Assembly: GCF_019890615.1 (NCBI RefSeq)
Contig: NZ_JAINVZ010000023.1
Location: forward strand, 1-64,000
Origin: Streptantibioticus parmotrematis
GTDB taxonomy: Bacteria > Actinomycetota > Actinomycetes > Streptomycetales > Streptomycetaceae
Length of the DNA stretch: 64,000 nt
Direction of reading: 5' to 3'
Shown here piece after piece: positions 1-8,726 of this stretch. The notes under the pieces are model-generated. The model did not search any database, was not told where the DNA came from, and saw only the letters and a program-made list of their open reading frames with translations. Numbering within the stretch: position 1 is the stretch's first letter; each line of letters opens with the position of its first letter. The position numbers and the translations under genes are program-made.

Positions 1-1
1 G

Positions 2-406
2 CGGCACGAGGGCTGGATGCACAACCGCGGCCGTCTGCTGACCGCCTCGTTCCTGGCCAAGCCGCTCTACGTGGACGGGGGGGGGGGCGCCCGCCACTTC
101 CTGGATCTGCTGGTGGACGGCGACGTGGCCAACAACCAGCTCAACTGGCAGTGGGTGGCGGGCACCGGCACCGACACCCGGCCGAACCGGGTACTCAACC
201 CCGTTGCGCAGGGCCGCCGTTACGACCCGGAGGGCGCCTACGTACGGCGGTGGGTGCCCGAACTCGCCGGGGTGGAAGGCCGTTCGGTCCACGAGCCGTG
301 GAAGCTCAAGGGCGCGGCGCGGGCGGCCTGCGGCGACTACCCGGAGCCCTTGATCGACCTCGCGGACGGGCTGGCCCGGTTCAGGAGGGCGCGCGGCAAG
401 GAGTGA
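2..406 (+). CDS. phr: Deoxyribodipyrimidine photolyase, C-terminal part (5' end outside window)
   Basis: The frame is open from the left edge and ends at TGA 404-406. The 134 visible residues carry the C-terminal FAD/DNA-binding signature of class I CPD photolyases: GWMHNRGR, then DVANNQLNWQWVAGTGTD and NPVAQGRRYDPEGAYVRRWVPEL. The enzyme repairs cyclobutane pyrimidine dimers using blue light and reduced FAD. One oddity: bases 77-87 are an uninterrupted run of 11 G, so the protein reads VDGGGGARHF where I recall homologues having Trp-Arg before the Gly (VDWRxGARHF). The frame survives, so this is either two real substitutions or a base-calling artefact. The family call is firm; activity of this copy is uncertain. 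Confidence 0.93.
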   Translation, partial: RHEGWMHNRGRLLTASFLAKPLYVDGGGGARHFLDLLVDGDVANNQLNWQWVAGTGTDTRPNRVLNPVAQGRRYDPEGAYVRRWVPELAGVEGRSVHEPWKLKGAARAACGDYPEPLIDLADGLARFRRARGKE

Positions 407-418
407 CCCCGGGCGTCG

Positions 419-853
419 TCATCCGGCCAGGAGCCTGCCCAGCACCCGGCCGAACAGCAGGCGCCCCGACCACGCCGTCGCGCCGTCGAAGGCGCTCGGC
501 AGCGCGGCGACCCGCAGGTCCTCGCGCCACTGCACGATCGAGCCGTTGACGCCGGGGCGGACCTCGATCTCCGCCCAGCCGGTGACCACGGAACCGCGCT
601 TGTCCAGGCGGCACAGCCCCGGGCCGCCGTCGCGCGGCGGCTGCCAGCGCGTCACCTCCATCGGGTCGTCGAACCCGACCGGCCCGACGGAGGTACGCGC
701 GGTGAACCGGGTGCCGGGTCCGGTGGGCGGCGCGGTCGTCACCGTGATCGCGGTGAGCGGCACGGGGGCGGCGTGCCGCTCCCAGTCCGTCACCCGCCGC
801 CACGCCTCGGCGGCGGTCAGCGGAGTGCGGCGGGTGATCCGGAAGAGGGCCAT
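419..853 (-). CDS. SRPBCC (START-like) family protein
   Basis: A 144-residue protein starting at ATG 853, convergent with the photolyase gene 12 bp away. It opens with an ALFRITRRTPLTAAEAWRRVTDW segment and alternates strands as in the polyketide cyclase/START-like (SRPBCC) fold. It ends with a helix (SGRLLFGRVLGRLLAG) that would close over the cavity. It has no signal peptide or membrane segment, so it is probably cytoplasmic and binds a small hydrophobic ligand. No catalytic residues can be named and the function is unknown. The family call rests on overall pattern. Confidence 0.75.
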   Translation of the reverse strand: MALFRITRRTPLTAAEAWRRVTDWERHAAPVPLTAITVTTAPPTGPGTRFTARTSVGPVGFDDPMEVTRWQPPRDGGPGLCRLDKRGSVVTGWAEIEVRPGVNGSIVQWREDLRVAALPSAFDGATAWSGRLLFGRVLGRLLAG

Positions 854-917
854 GGGGCGATCGTAGGCACGGGCGCGTCGGGGAGGGCGTGAGGCGCGAT
901 CGCCGGCCCCGACCGCC

Positions 918-1454
918 TCAGCCGCCGCCCGGCACCGCGCCCGGCTGGTGGTCCGTGCGGCCGCGGCCCGGACGGCCTTCCGCGCGGCGACGGGAGGCCG
1001 CGATCTCCTCGTAGGTGCGGTCCCGGCCCTCCCAGTGCGAGCCCTCGACCGACTTGCCGGGTTCCAGGTCCTTGTAGACCTCGAAGAAGTGGGTGATCTC
1101 CAGCCGGTCGAACTCCGGCACGTCGGTGACCTCCTGCACCCCGGCGTACCGGGGGTCGTGCGCCGGTACGCACAGCACCTTCTCGTCCGGCCCGTTCTCG
1201 TCCGACATGCAGTACATGCCGACCGCGCGGCACAGGATCGCGCAGCCGGGGAAGGTCGGTTCGCCGACCAGCACGAGGGCGTCCAGCGGATCGCCGTCGC
1301 GGCCCAGGGTGCCGTCGATGAAGCCGTAGTCGGCCGGGTACTTGGTCGAGGTGAACAGCAGCCGGTCCAGCCGGATGCGGCCGGTGTCGTGGTCCATCTC
1401 GTACTTGTTGCGGGAGCCCTGCGGGATCTCCACGATCACGTCGAAGTCGTCCAT
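918..1454 (-). CDS. ppa: Inorganic pyrophosphatase (family I)
   Basis: A 178-residue soluble enzyme that hydrolyses pyrophosphate to phosphate. It starts MDDFDVIVEIPQGSRNKYE, has the family I signature DGDPLDALVL with its metal-binding aspartates, and carries the conserved GEPTFPGC and HFFEVYKDLEPGK segments. The length fits the bacterial family, although the last 20 or so residues (Gly, Arg and Pro-rich) do not look conserved. It is a single gene between an SRPBCC gene and a DUF2630 gene on the same strand, with a 63-bp gap from the latter. Confidence 0.96.
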   Translation of the reverse strand: MDDFDVIVEIPQGSRNKYEMDHDTGRIRLDRLLFTSTKYPADYGFIDGTLGRDGDPLDALVLVGEPTFPGCAILCRAVGMYCMSDENGPDEKVLCVPAHDPRYAGVQEVTDVPEFDRLEITHFFEVYKDLEPGKSVEGSHWEGRDRTYEEIAASRRRAEGRPGRGRTDHQPGAVPGGG

Positions 1455-1517
1455 CGCGGCCTGACCGCCTCCTCGCGGCTCGTCGGTCCCTCGTCCGCGT
1501 GTGCGCCTGCCCGGCGC

Positions 1518-1799
1518 TCAGCCCTCGTACCCCTCGACCTGCCAGGACGGGCGCACCCGGGTCTCGTCGGGATCCTCCCCGTACTGCGCCCTGGCGCGCC
1601 GCTGACGCAGCAGGTCCCAGCACTGGTCGAGTTCCCGCTCGACCTCGGCGAGCCGCTCGTGTTCCGTGCGGCTGTCGATCCGGCCCTCGGCGAGCTGGTC
1701 GCGCAGGGTCTTCTCGTCGTCGATCATCGAGCTGATCCGGTGCAGGATGCCCTGCTCGGTGGTCCTGCCGGGCTGCCGGAAGGTGTGCTCCTCGGACAC
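1518..1799 (-). CDS. DUF2630 family small protein
   Basis: A 93-residue protein. I chose GTG at 1799 because GAGGAGG lies just upstream on the minus strand; the frame stays open far upstream but only by GC-rich chance. It is helical and highly charged, with the LAEVERELDQCWDLLRQRRAR stretch and the PDETRVRPSWQVEGY tail that I associate with actinobacterial DUF2630. It is probably a coiled-coil cytoplasmic protein. No function is known. Confidence 0.85.
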   Translation of the reverse strand: MSEEHTFRQPGRTTEQGILHRISSMIDDEKTLRDQLAEGRIDSRTEHERLAEVERELDQCWDLLRQRRARAQYGEDPDETRVRPSWQVEGYEG

Positions 1800-1946
1800 G
1801 GGACGCCTCCTCGGCTCGAATCCGTGTGCCTCGGCTCCCATGCTTCCACCGTCGCCGGTCCCGCGCCTGCCGCGCGGGTGGCGCACGGCCGCCGCGGGTG
1901 CGGCGAAGGGGTACGGCGCGCGGCGGGCGGTGGATAGCCTGCGGTC

Positions 1947-3248
1947 ATGGACGATCTCGTGCGGTCCCGGCCGCTGCTGGAGGAGACGCGGGCCCTGCGG
2001 GCGGGAGGCGAGGCCGTCCTGGCGTCGGCGGCCCGCACCTGCGACCGGATCGACGCGGTCGACCCGCTGATCGAGGCGTTCGTGCCGGAGCCCGGCAGGC
2101 GCGAGCGGGTGACGGCCCGCGCCCGCGAGCTCGCCGAGCGCTGGCCGGACCCCGCCGAGCGGCCCGCGCTGTACGGGGTGACGGTGGGCGTCAAGGACGT
2201 GGCGCACGTCGACGGGCTCCCGACGCACGGCGGTTCGGCTCTCCCCGCAACGGAGTTGACTGGGCGTCAGGCCGAGGTGGTGGACCGTCTGCTGGCGGCC
2301 GGGGCGGTCGTGGCGGGCAAGACGGTGACGGCGGAGTTCGCCATCGCCGCGCCCGGGCCGACGCGCAACCCGCACCACCCCGAGTACGCGCCGGGCGGGT
2401 CGAGCAGCGGTTCCGCGGCGGCGGTGGCGGCCGGGATGGTCCCGCTGGCCATCGGGACGCAGACGGTCGGCTCGACGATCCGGCCGGCCGCGTACTGCGG
2501 CGTGGTCGGCTACCGGCCCGGGCACGACCGGGCGATGACGGACGGCATGATCGCCAACGCGCCCACGCTGGACACCGTGGGGTTCTTCGCGGCGCGTGTC
2601 GCGGACGTGGCGTACGCGGCCGGGGCGCTGTACGACGACTGGCGCCCGACCGACGGCGACGGCCCGGCGCCGGTGCTCGGCGTGCCGGCCGGGGCGTACC
2701 TGCGGCGTACGGAGCCGGTCGCGCTGGACGCCTTCGGGGCGCAGGTGAAGGCGCTGCGGGAGGCGGGGCTCACGGTGCGCGAGGTGCCGCTCCTCGACGA
2801 CTTCGACGAGATCAGGGCGCAGCTGTTCACCGTCAACCGCTACGAGACGGCACAGGTGCACGCGGAATGGTTCGAGCGCCACGGCGGCCTGTACCGCGAG
2901 CAGAGCGCCCGGGCGGTCCGCGAAGGGCGGGCGGTCGAGCCCGAGCGGTACGAGGCGGCCCTGCGGTGGCGGACGGCCTTCCGCGAGCGGCTGGAGTCGG
3001 TCATGGCCGACGAGGGCGTGGGGATGTGGATCACGCCGAGCGCGACCGGGCCCGCCCCGCACGGCCTGGAGCGCACCGGCGACCCGGCGATGTGCGTGCC
3101 GTGGAGCCTGGCCGGCATGCCCGCGGTGAACGTCCCGGCGGGCCGCACCGCGGAAGGCCTGCCGCTGGGCGTGCAGTGCGTGGCGGGGGTCGGCTCGGAC
3201 GAACACCTGCTGACCTGGGCCCAGCCCGTCGAATCGGCGCTGCGATGA
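1947..3248 (+). CDS. Amidase signature family hydrolase
   Basis: A 433-residue cytoplasmic protein of the amidase signature family, which hydrolyses amides through a Ser-cisSer-Lys triad. The triad is visible: Lys83 in VGVKDV, Ser152 in the GGSSSGSAAAVAAG loop, and Ser176 in TVGSTIRPAAYCG. The spacing (69 and 24 residues) is that of the family. The substrate cannot be read from sequence. The protein is slightly shorter than GatA-type members and has no GatB or GatC neighbour, so it is not the tRNA amidotransferase. It is transcribed alone, divergently from the DUF2630 gene. Confidence 0.9.
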   Translation: MDDLVRSRPLLEETRALRAGGEAVLASAARTCDRIDAVDPLIEAFVPEPGRRERVTARARELAERWPDPAERPALYGVTVGVKDVAHVDGLPTHGGSALPATELTGRQAEVVDRLLAAGAVVAGKTVTAEFAIAAPGPTRNPHHPEYAPGGSSSGSAAAVAAGMVPLAIGTQTVGSTIRPAAYCGVVGYRPGHDRAMTDGMIANAPTLDTVGFFAARVADVAYAAGALYDDWRPTDGDGPAPVLGVPAGAYLRRTEPVALDAFGAQVKALREAGLTVREVPLLDDFDEIRAQLFTVNRYETAQVHAEWFERHGGLYREQSARAVREGRAVEPERYEAALRWRTAFRERLESVMADEGVGMWITPSATGPAPHGLERTGDPAMCVPWSLAGMPAVNVPAGRTAEGLPLGVQCVAGVGSDEHLLTWAQPVESALR

Positions 3249-3375
3249 TCACGGCGGCGTCCACGCGCGGCGTCGGCTGATCCGGGAGAGTGAACGACCG
3301 GAACCTCCTCTTGCGTCGCGAGTTGTTCAGTTTGCTCCGACACAGGAGCCCTTGGGTACCGAAGGGAACACTCGC

Positions 3376-3768
3376 GTGATCAAGAAGATTCTCGCCACGG
3401 CCGCAGTGGTGGTCTCCGCCGCCGGCGTCACCGCCACCCCGGCGATGGCCATCGGCAACCACCACGGCCCCAGCTCGGCCAACGGCAACGGTTCCAAGCA
3501 GGCGTACGGGAACACGACGACCGGCGGTCAGCTCAGCCCGCAGGTCGGCCTGGTCCAGGGCAGCGCCAACAAGCCCTGCCTCGGCATCCCGGTCAAGCTC
3601 GACGTGGGCTCCGTGGTCGGCCTGGTCCCGATCACCGTCCAGGACATCCTGACCCAGCCGCAGATCCAGCAGTGCGCCGAGAACTCCAGCCAGGTCAAGG
3701 GCGACGACCCGCTGTCGCACCTGGTCGACGACATCCCGATCCTGTCGGGCAACGGCGCCAACCGCTGA
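3376..3768 (+). CDS. Rodlin, secreted aerial-surface protein
   Basis: A 130-residue protein from GTG 3376, preceded by GAAGGGA at a suitable distance. It opens with a signal peptide (VIKKILATAAVVVSAAGVTA) ending near AMA-IG. The mature part has rodlin hallmarks: IGNHHGPSSANGNGSKQ, SPQVGLVQGSANKPC, VGLVPITVQD, QQCAENSSQ and LSHLVDDIPILSGNGA, with two cysteines. Rodlins align chaplin fibrils into rodlets on hyphae and spores. Usually two divergent rodlin genes sit beside chaplin genes; here there is one, without a chaplin neighbour. A strong hairpin follows. Confidence 0.93.
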   Translation: MIKKILATAAVVVSAAGVTATPAMAIGNHHGPSSANGNGSKQAYGNTTTGGQLSPQVGLVQGSANKPCLGIPVKLDVGSVVGLVPITVQDILTQPQIQQCAENSSQVKGDDPLSHLVDDIPILSGNGANR

Positions 3769-3904
3769 GTCCCACCCCGGGAGCCCGACGTACGCGACGG
3801 GCCCCCGGGGCCGCTCCCGCGGCCGGCCCACGGCTGGCACCGATCCGTCGGGCGTGGTCTCGTACCGGATACGGGAGCGCGCCAACCGCACCTCGAGTTG
3901 GCAA

Positions 3905-3936
3905 CGGCCGGTCCCCGTCTCAGCGGGGGCCGGCCG
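3905..3936. terminator. Intrinsic terminator between rodlin and uracil-DNA glycosylase genes
   Basis: A 13-bp stem (3905-3917 with 3924-3936, one G.U pair) closes a 6-nt loop, followed by a short T run on the plus strand. It lies 137 nt past the rodlin stop and 20 nt before the end of the convergent glycosylase gene, so it can serve both. Confidence 0.85.
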
Positions 3937-3956
3937 CTCCGTTTTCCCGGAACCGC

Positions 3957-4754
3957 TCAGAGCAGGCCCGCCGCCCGTGCCGCGTCAGCCAGCACCTCGC
4001 GCAGCATGGCCGGGGTGAGGGTGCGGGTCGAGATGTTGCGCTGACTCGGGTGGTAGCAGCCGAACAGCCTCAGCTCCGCCGCCGGTTCGCCCTCCGCCCG
4101 GGAGAGCCGGACCTGCCGCCCGTGCCCGAAGGCCGGGCGCGGACGCGGCACCGCCCAGCCCGCGTCCCCGAGCACCGGCAGCAGCGCCTGCCAGCCGAAG
4201 CCGCCGAGCACGACGACCGCGCGCAGCGTCGGCCGCAGCAGTTCCAGGTCGCGGGCGAGCCAGGGGCGGCAGGTGTCGCGTTCGGCGGGGGTGGGGCGGT
4301 TGTCGGGCGGGGCGCAGTGCACGGGCATCGCGATCCGCACCCCGTTCAGGCGCAGTCCGTCGTCGCGGTGCGTGGCGGTCGGCTGCGAGGCGAGTCCCAC
4401 GTCGTGCAACGCGGCGAACAGCACGTCGCCGGAGGGATCACCGGTGAACGCCCTGCCGGTGCGGTTCCCGCCGTGCGCCGCCGGGGCGAGGCCCACGATG
4501 GCCAGCGCGGCGTCCGGCGGGCCGAAGCCGGGCACCGGCCGGGCCCAGTACGCCCAGTCGCGGTACGCCCTGCGCCTGACCCGGCCGGCCTCCTCGCGCC
4601 AGGCGACCAGGCGCGGACAGGCCCGGCAGGTGGTGACCGCCTCGTCCAGTTCCGCCAAATCCCGTGCGCGAGGGGCGCGTTCGGCGGGGAAACCGGGATA
4701 CTCGGCAGAAGGCGGCCCGGACGCGTCCGCGTCGCCACCGGCACTCGCGTTCAT
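3957..4754 (-). CDS. Family 5 uracil-DNA glycosylase (UdgB-type)
   Basis: A 265-residue DNA repair enzyme that excises uracil and related deaminated bases. ATG 4754 is chosen because GGTGAGGAGGGC precedes it. Motif A is GLAPAAHGGNRTGRAFTGD and motif B is HPSQRNIST, the family 5 pattern. Four cysteines positioned for a [4Fe-4S] cluster are visible: Cys43 and Cys46 in TTCRACPRLV, one in HCAPPDNRP and one in DTCRPW. Like other family 5 members, motif A lacks the polar catalytic residue of family 1 enzymes. It is a single gene divergent from a small membrane protein gene. Confidence 0.92.
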   Translation of the reverse strand: MNASAGGDADASGPPSAEYPGFPAERAPRARDLAELDEAVTTCRACPRLVAWREEAGRVRRRAYRDWAYWARPVPGFGPPDAALAIVGLAPAAHGGNRTGRAFTGDPSGDVLFAALHDVGLASQPTATHRDDGLRLNGVRIAMPVHCAPPDNRPTPAERDTCRPWLARDLELLRPTLRAVVVLGGFGWQALLPVLGDAGWAVPRPRPAFGHGRQVRLSRAEGEPAAELRLFGCYHPSQRNISTRTLTPAMLREVLADAARAAGLL

Positions 4755-4929
4755 CGCCGCTGCCCTCCTCACCGAGCACCACGCCCGTCCCCGCACACCG
4801 ATCCACCGCGGCGCGGGTGCCGGACCCCAGAGCGACCCTAGGCCACGACCACGGCCCGGGGCCGTGATCGACTTGCCGAGCCGGTCGGCCGGGTGTGCCC
4901 TGGTGGGAAGGGGAGAGAGGAGTTCCGCC

Positions 4930-5346
4930 ATGCCCAGTCACACTCCGGCACTCCGACACCAGGGGACGCGCGCCTCGGCGCGAGGCGCCTCCGGTCGTTC
5001 CATGGCCTCCTGGGCGGTCCCGGCCTCCCTGGCCGTGGTCTACATGCTGTACACGGTCTTCCTGGCCGGGAACAACGGCTACACCGGCGGCCAGGGCTGG
5101 CTGATGGGCTTCATCTCCGCGATCGTCGTCTTCGCGCTGTGCTACGCGATCGGACAGCTCCAGCACCGGGTGCAGCCGGAGACGGCCTCGGCGCTGTACG
5201 CGGTCGTCTTCGGCTGCGCGATGGGCTGGCTGCTCAGCCTGAGCGGACAGACCTGGCTGAAGGCGGGATTCCTCGGCCTGGCGCTGGCGATCTCGATGGG
5301 GGTGGCGATCTTCTACGTCGACCACTCGCACCGCCGCGCCGTCTGA
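4930..5346 (+). CDS. Small integral membrane protein, unknown function
   Basis: A 138-residue protein from ATG 4930 with GAGAGGAG upstream. After a polar N-terminus of about 30 residues there are about four hydrophobic segments: around AVPASLAVVYMLYTVFLA, LMGFISAIVVFALCYAIG, ALYAVVFGCAMGWLLSL and AGFLGLALAISMGVAIFYV. The C-terminus is short and basic. No enzyme motifs are seen. It is probably a plasma-membrane protein found in many streptomycetes; I do not recognise a function. Confidence 0.82.
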   Translation: MPSHTPALRHQGTRASARGASGRSMASWAVPASLAVVYMLYTVFLAGNNGYTGGQGWLMGFISAIVVFALCYAIGQLQHRVQPETASALYAVVFGCAMGWLLSLSGQTWLKAGFLGLALAISMGVAIFYVDHSHRRAV

Positions 5347-5367
5347 CCGGCGGCGCACCGGATCCGG

Positions 5368-5988
5368 TCAGGACCGCGGTTCGCGCCACATCGGCCACAT
5401 CCGCGGTCCGTCCGGCAGGCCCACCGGCGTGCCGGTGAAGGCGAAGCCCAGGCGTTCGTAGAGCGCCTTGCTGCGCTCGTTGCTCGCCTCCAGGTACGCG
5501 GGCATGCCCTCGTCGTCGCAGCGCCGCAGCACCGGCGCCAGCAGCGTCCGGCCCAGGCCGCGGTTCTGGTGGCCGGGCGCGACGGCGATGATGGGCAGGT
5601 AGTAGTGCGGGCGGGCGGGGTGCGCCTCGTCCAGCAGGCGGCCGACGATGCCACCGCGGTCGTTCTCCGCGACCCGCGCGAGCAGGGCGGCCACGTCGTC
5701 CCCGGGCCCGGCGGAAACAGAACCGGAAGCCGCGTCGCCGCCGACCGGCAGCCAGAGCGCCGCCGCGAGGTGGCCTTCGGCCACGTCGACCCAGCCGTCG
5801 CGCAGCGCCTCGTCGAGGAAGACCCCGAAGAACTCGGGATGGACCGCGCGGCGCCGTGCCTCGTCGGGGAAGACCCAGCGGCTGACGGGGTCGTCCATGA
5901 ACGCCTCGCCGACCAGTCGGCTGATCGGGCCCCGGTCCGCTGATCCGGCACGGCGGATGACCGGCTGGAGGGCGGTGGTCGGCTCCAC
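5368..5988 (-). CDS. GNAT family N-acetyltransferase
   Basis: A 206-residue protein from GTG 5988 with AAGGGA upstream. The acetyl-CoA site of the GNAT fold is clear: LPIIAVAPGHQNRGLGRTLL (motif A, Q/RxxGxG/A), then EASNERSKALYERLGFAFTG (motif B). The acceptor substrate is not predictable. It is convergent with the small membrane protein gene; the 21-bp gap contains the palindrome ACCGGATCCGGT. Confidence 0.9.
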   Translation of the reverse strand: MEPTTALQPVIRRAGSADRGPISRLVGEAFMDDPVSRWVFPDEARRRAVHPEFFGVFLDEALRDGWVDVAEGHLAAALWLPVGGDAASGSVSAGPGDDVAALLARVAENDRGGIVGRLLDEAHPARPHYYLPIIAVAPGHQNRGLGRTLLAPVLRRCDDEGMPAYLEASNERSKALYERLGFAFTGTPVGLPDGPRMWPMWREPRS

Positions 5989-6124
5989 GGTCGTGGTTCC
6001 CTTCGCTGGGGCTTCGTCGCGTCGGCGCGGGGACGCCTCCGTGCGGTGGGCGGCGCCCCGGTGATCGTACGGGCGCACGGCCGCCGCGCAAGAGGGCGTC
6101 GCCGGTGCCCGGTCACGGTGACAC

Positions 6125-6166
6125 GTCGGCGCCGCCCGGTCCGGCAGCGGACCGGGCGGCGCCGAC
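6125..6166. terminator. Terminator of the glucoamylase gene
   Basis: A perfect 19-bp stem (6125-6143 with 6148-6166) closes a 4-nt loop and begins 4 nt past the minus-strand stop of the glucoamylase gene. It is one of the strongest hairpins in the window. It lacks a long U tract, as is common in streptomycetes. Confidence 0.9.
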
Positions 6167-6170
6167 TCCC

Positions 6171-8651
6171 CTATCGCCAGGAGTCGTTGAGCGTGACGGA
6201 TCCCGAAGCGCCTGTGGTGTAGGAGCGGTTGGGGTCGCTCTCCCAGGTGATCGAGCCGTCCGGGTTCTTCTTGATATACTTGTACTGGAACGAGGTGTTC
6301 GCCGGCAGGCTCACCGTCCCGCTCCACACGGGGTAGCCGGCCGAGGACAGCGGCACGGCGGCGCCGGTGTTCCAGTCGCCGAGCGCGGGGATCGAGCCGA
6401 CGACGTAGACGTTCTGTCCCCAGGTGGTGGTGGCGTTCTCGTCGAAGGTGACGGCGACCTGGGCGGTGGGGTTGCCGTTGGCGTAGCGCTGGGCGACGAT
6501 CGCCGGGGTCTCCACGGTCCTGCCCGCCGAGATGTCGATCGCCAGGCGCACGTACTGCGCCATCGCCCACATCAGCGGGGTGGCGGAGTTGTCGGGCTTG
6601 CCCTGGGTGAAGCCGTCGGCGCTCGCGGTCGGCCAGATCTGCTCGGAGATCTGGTAGCCGTCGTTCGCGGCGTCGGCCATGCTGGAGAGCATCGACTTCG
6701 CGTCGGTGGTGTCACCGGTCTGCACGTCGTACTCGCCGCGTTCCCCGCTGAGCACCGGCCACACCCGGCCGATGCCCTGGCCGGTGTAGTCGCCGCCGGT
6801 CGAGGTCTCGCCGTAGCCGTCGTGGTCGTAGCGGCCCCAGTAGGTGCCCTCGCCGGGGATGGTGGTCTTGATGGTGGCGTCCACGGCCGCCAGCGAGTTG
6901 GTGATCTGCGAGGAGTCGGCGGGCTTCACGCCGAGCCGGGACAGCTCCAGGAATCCGGCGTCGACGATGGACCTCTCGTCGTAACTCCCGCCGCCGTTGG
7001 CGATGTTGACGGTGTCGCCGTTGTTCGGGTTGCCGTTGGGCGTGATGCGCACGTAGTACGAGCCGCCCGCGAGAGAGCCGGTGGTGGTGTAGGTGTCGGT
7101 GTCCACGGCGGCCTGGATGGAGTCGGCCTTGGCGAGGTAGGTCGTGGCCTTGGCGGTCGCGCCGTTGGCGGTGGCGATGTTCGCGGCGCAGACCAGGCCC
7201 GCGACCTCGGCGGCCATGGTGGAGGGCGAGTAGCCGCCGTTCTCCTCCCAGCGCTCCTCACCGGTGGCCGGGCCGTTGGCGACGAGGTAGTCGGCGAGCA
7301 GCTGGACCTTCGACCAGGTCGCGGCGTCGGACCTGCCGAGCTGGTAGGCGAGGACGATGGGGAAGGCGACCTGGTCCTCCTGGACGCCGCCCCACTCCTG
7401 GGTGCCGTCCAGCCAGCTGTTCTGCTTGACGTAGCCGGTGGAGGTCTCCTCGTACTGGAAGATGTAGTTCAGCGCGTCGTTGGCGTCCGTGCTGTCGCCC
7501 GCGGCCAGCAGCGCGGTCGCCATCTGGTACTCGTCGCGCGTCCACACCAGGTGGTAGCCGTGCTGTCCGGCGCTGTCGGCGCTGACGCTCGCGCCCCACG
7601 GGGTGACGGGCGCGGCGACGAAGCCTCCGGTGTACGTCTTGTCCTCGTCGGCCTTGACCTCCATCAGGGAGACCTCGTACTGCTCCTTGAGCTTGGCGTC
7701 GCCGGTGACGGAGGACGGCGGGGCGTTCAGCCCGGACTGCCAGCTGTGCCAGCCGGAGCGGAACGCGCTCTCGGCGGCGGGGAATCCCGCGTTCAGCGAG
7801 GCGGTGGCGGCCGAGACGGCGGCGCTCTGGCTGGTGTCGAAGGCGAGCGCGAGGGTGAACGTGGTCGTGCCGCCGGAGACCACCGGGATGCGGGCGGTCT
7901 GCGTGATGTGTCCCGCGGTGGCCGCGGACTGGCCTGCCGTGGTGATCTGGTGACTGCTCGTCAGTTCCTGTGCGCCGTCGCCCGAGGTGCCCGCGTAGCC
8001 GGTGGAGGTCTGGGTGAAGCCGGTGGAGGCGGCGAGCGCGCTGGACACACCGTTGCCGGAGGCGGTCAGGTCACCGGAGGAGCTGTCGGTGCCACCGGTG
8101 TTGCCCATCCCGTCGTTGCCCAGCGCCGGATCGTACTGCGCGTACAGCGACAGCGGGGACGAGGAGAGGTTGTCGAAGGTGGTCCTCACCAGGATCACCG
8201 AGCGGGCCGGGTCGGCCACGTAGGTCTTGGTGATCGTGTAGGCGCCGTTCTTCGCGGTGTTGGTCTGCGTCCACTCCAGCGAGGTGGGGTCGGCCAGCGC
8301 GATGGCGTGGCTGGTGTCGGACACCTCGTCACCGGTGAAGGTGGAGCCGTCGGTGACGTAGTACTGGAGGCCGAACGTGTCGGGGTTGTCCGGCCTGGGG
8401 TAGAAGGCGTTCTCCAGTTCGCCGTCGCCGACGGTGTACCAGACCTTGGAGGCCGTCGCGTTGCCGGACACCGCGTCGGCGAAGCCCTGAACGCTGGGTT
8501 CGTTCCAGTACGCGTCGGCCCCGGGCGCGCCGGGGGCGGAGGCCGCGGCGGCGGGTGCCGACGCGGCCGCGAGAGCGGCGGCGGCCACACTGACCGCCGC
8601 CGTGAACAGGGAGACTGCGCGACGCCATTGCCGCGTCCCGTGTGTGGACAT
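6171..8651 (-). CDS. Secreted GH15 glucoamylase with C-terminal CBM20 starch-binding domain
   Basis: 826 residues if started at ATG 8651 (MSTHGTRQWRR); ATG 8666 is an alternative and neither has a good ribosome site. A signal peptide (about residues 14-40) precedes an N-terminal beta-rich GH15 domain. The (alpha/alpha)6 barrel has the substrate-site motif HLVWTRDEYQMA, a putative acid in GGVQEDQVAFPI, and a putative base in QISEQIWP. The last 100 residues are a CBM20 domain (VYVVGSIPALGDWN, FQYKYIKKNPDGSITWE). It releases glucose from starch and glycogen outside the cell. It is a single gene with a strong terminator and a possible operator at its promoter. Confidence 0.94.
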   Translation of the reverse strand: MSTHGTRQWRRAVSLFTAAVSVAAAALAAASAPAAAASAPGAPGADAYWNEPSVQGFADAVSGNATASKVWYTVGDGELENAFYPRPDNPDTFGLQYYVTDGSTFTGDEVSDTSHAIALADPTSLEWTQTNTAKNGAYTITKTYVADPARSVILVRTTFDNLSSSPLSLYAQYDPALGNDGMGNTGGTDSSSGDLTASGNGVSSALAASTGFTQTSTGYAGTSGDGAQELTSSHQITTAGQSAATAGHITQTARIPVVSGGTTTFTLALAFDTSQSAAVSAATASLNAGFPAAESAFRSGWHSWQSGLNAPPSSVTGDAKLKEQYEVSLMEVKADEDKTYTGGFVAAPVTPWGASVSADSAGQHGYHLVWTRDEYQMATALLAAGDSTDANDALNYIFQYEETSTGYVKQNSWLDGTQEWGGVQEDQVAFPIVLAYQLGRSDAATWSKVQLLADYLVANGPATGEERWEENGGYSPSTMAAEVAGLVCAANIATANGATAKATTYLAKADSIQAAVDTDTYTTTGSLAGGSYYVRITPNGNPNNGDTVNIANGGGSYDERSIVDAGFLELSRLGVKPADSSQITNSLAAVDATIKTTIPGEGTYWGRYDHDGYGETSTGGDYTGQGIGRVWPVLSGERGEYDVQTGDTTDAKSMLSSMADAANDGYQISEQIWPTASADGFTQGKPDNSATPLMWAMAQYVRLAIDISAGRTVETPAIVAQRYANGNPTAQVAVTFDENATTTWGQNVYVVGSIPALGDWNTGAAVPLSSAGYPVWSGTVSLPANTSFQYKYIKKNPDGSITWESDPNRSYTTGASGSVTLNDSWR

Positions 8652-8726
8652 GGAGGGGTAAGCCATCCTCTCGGTCGCCGTGCTCGGCGGGGCTGCGGGC
8701 GTGAGCGTGCTCCGGTGGCGACCAAC

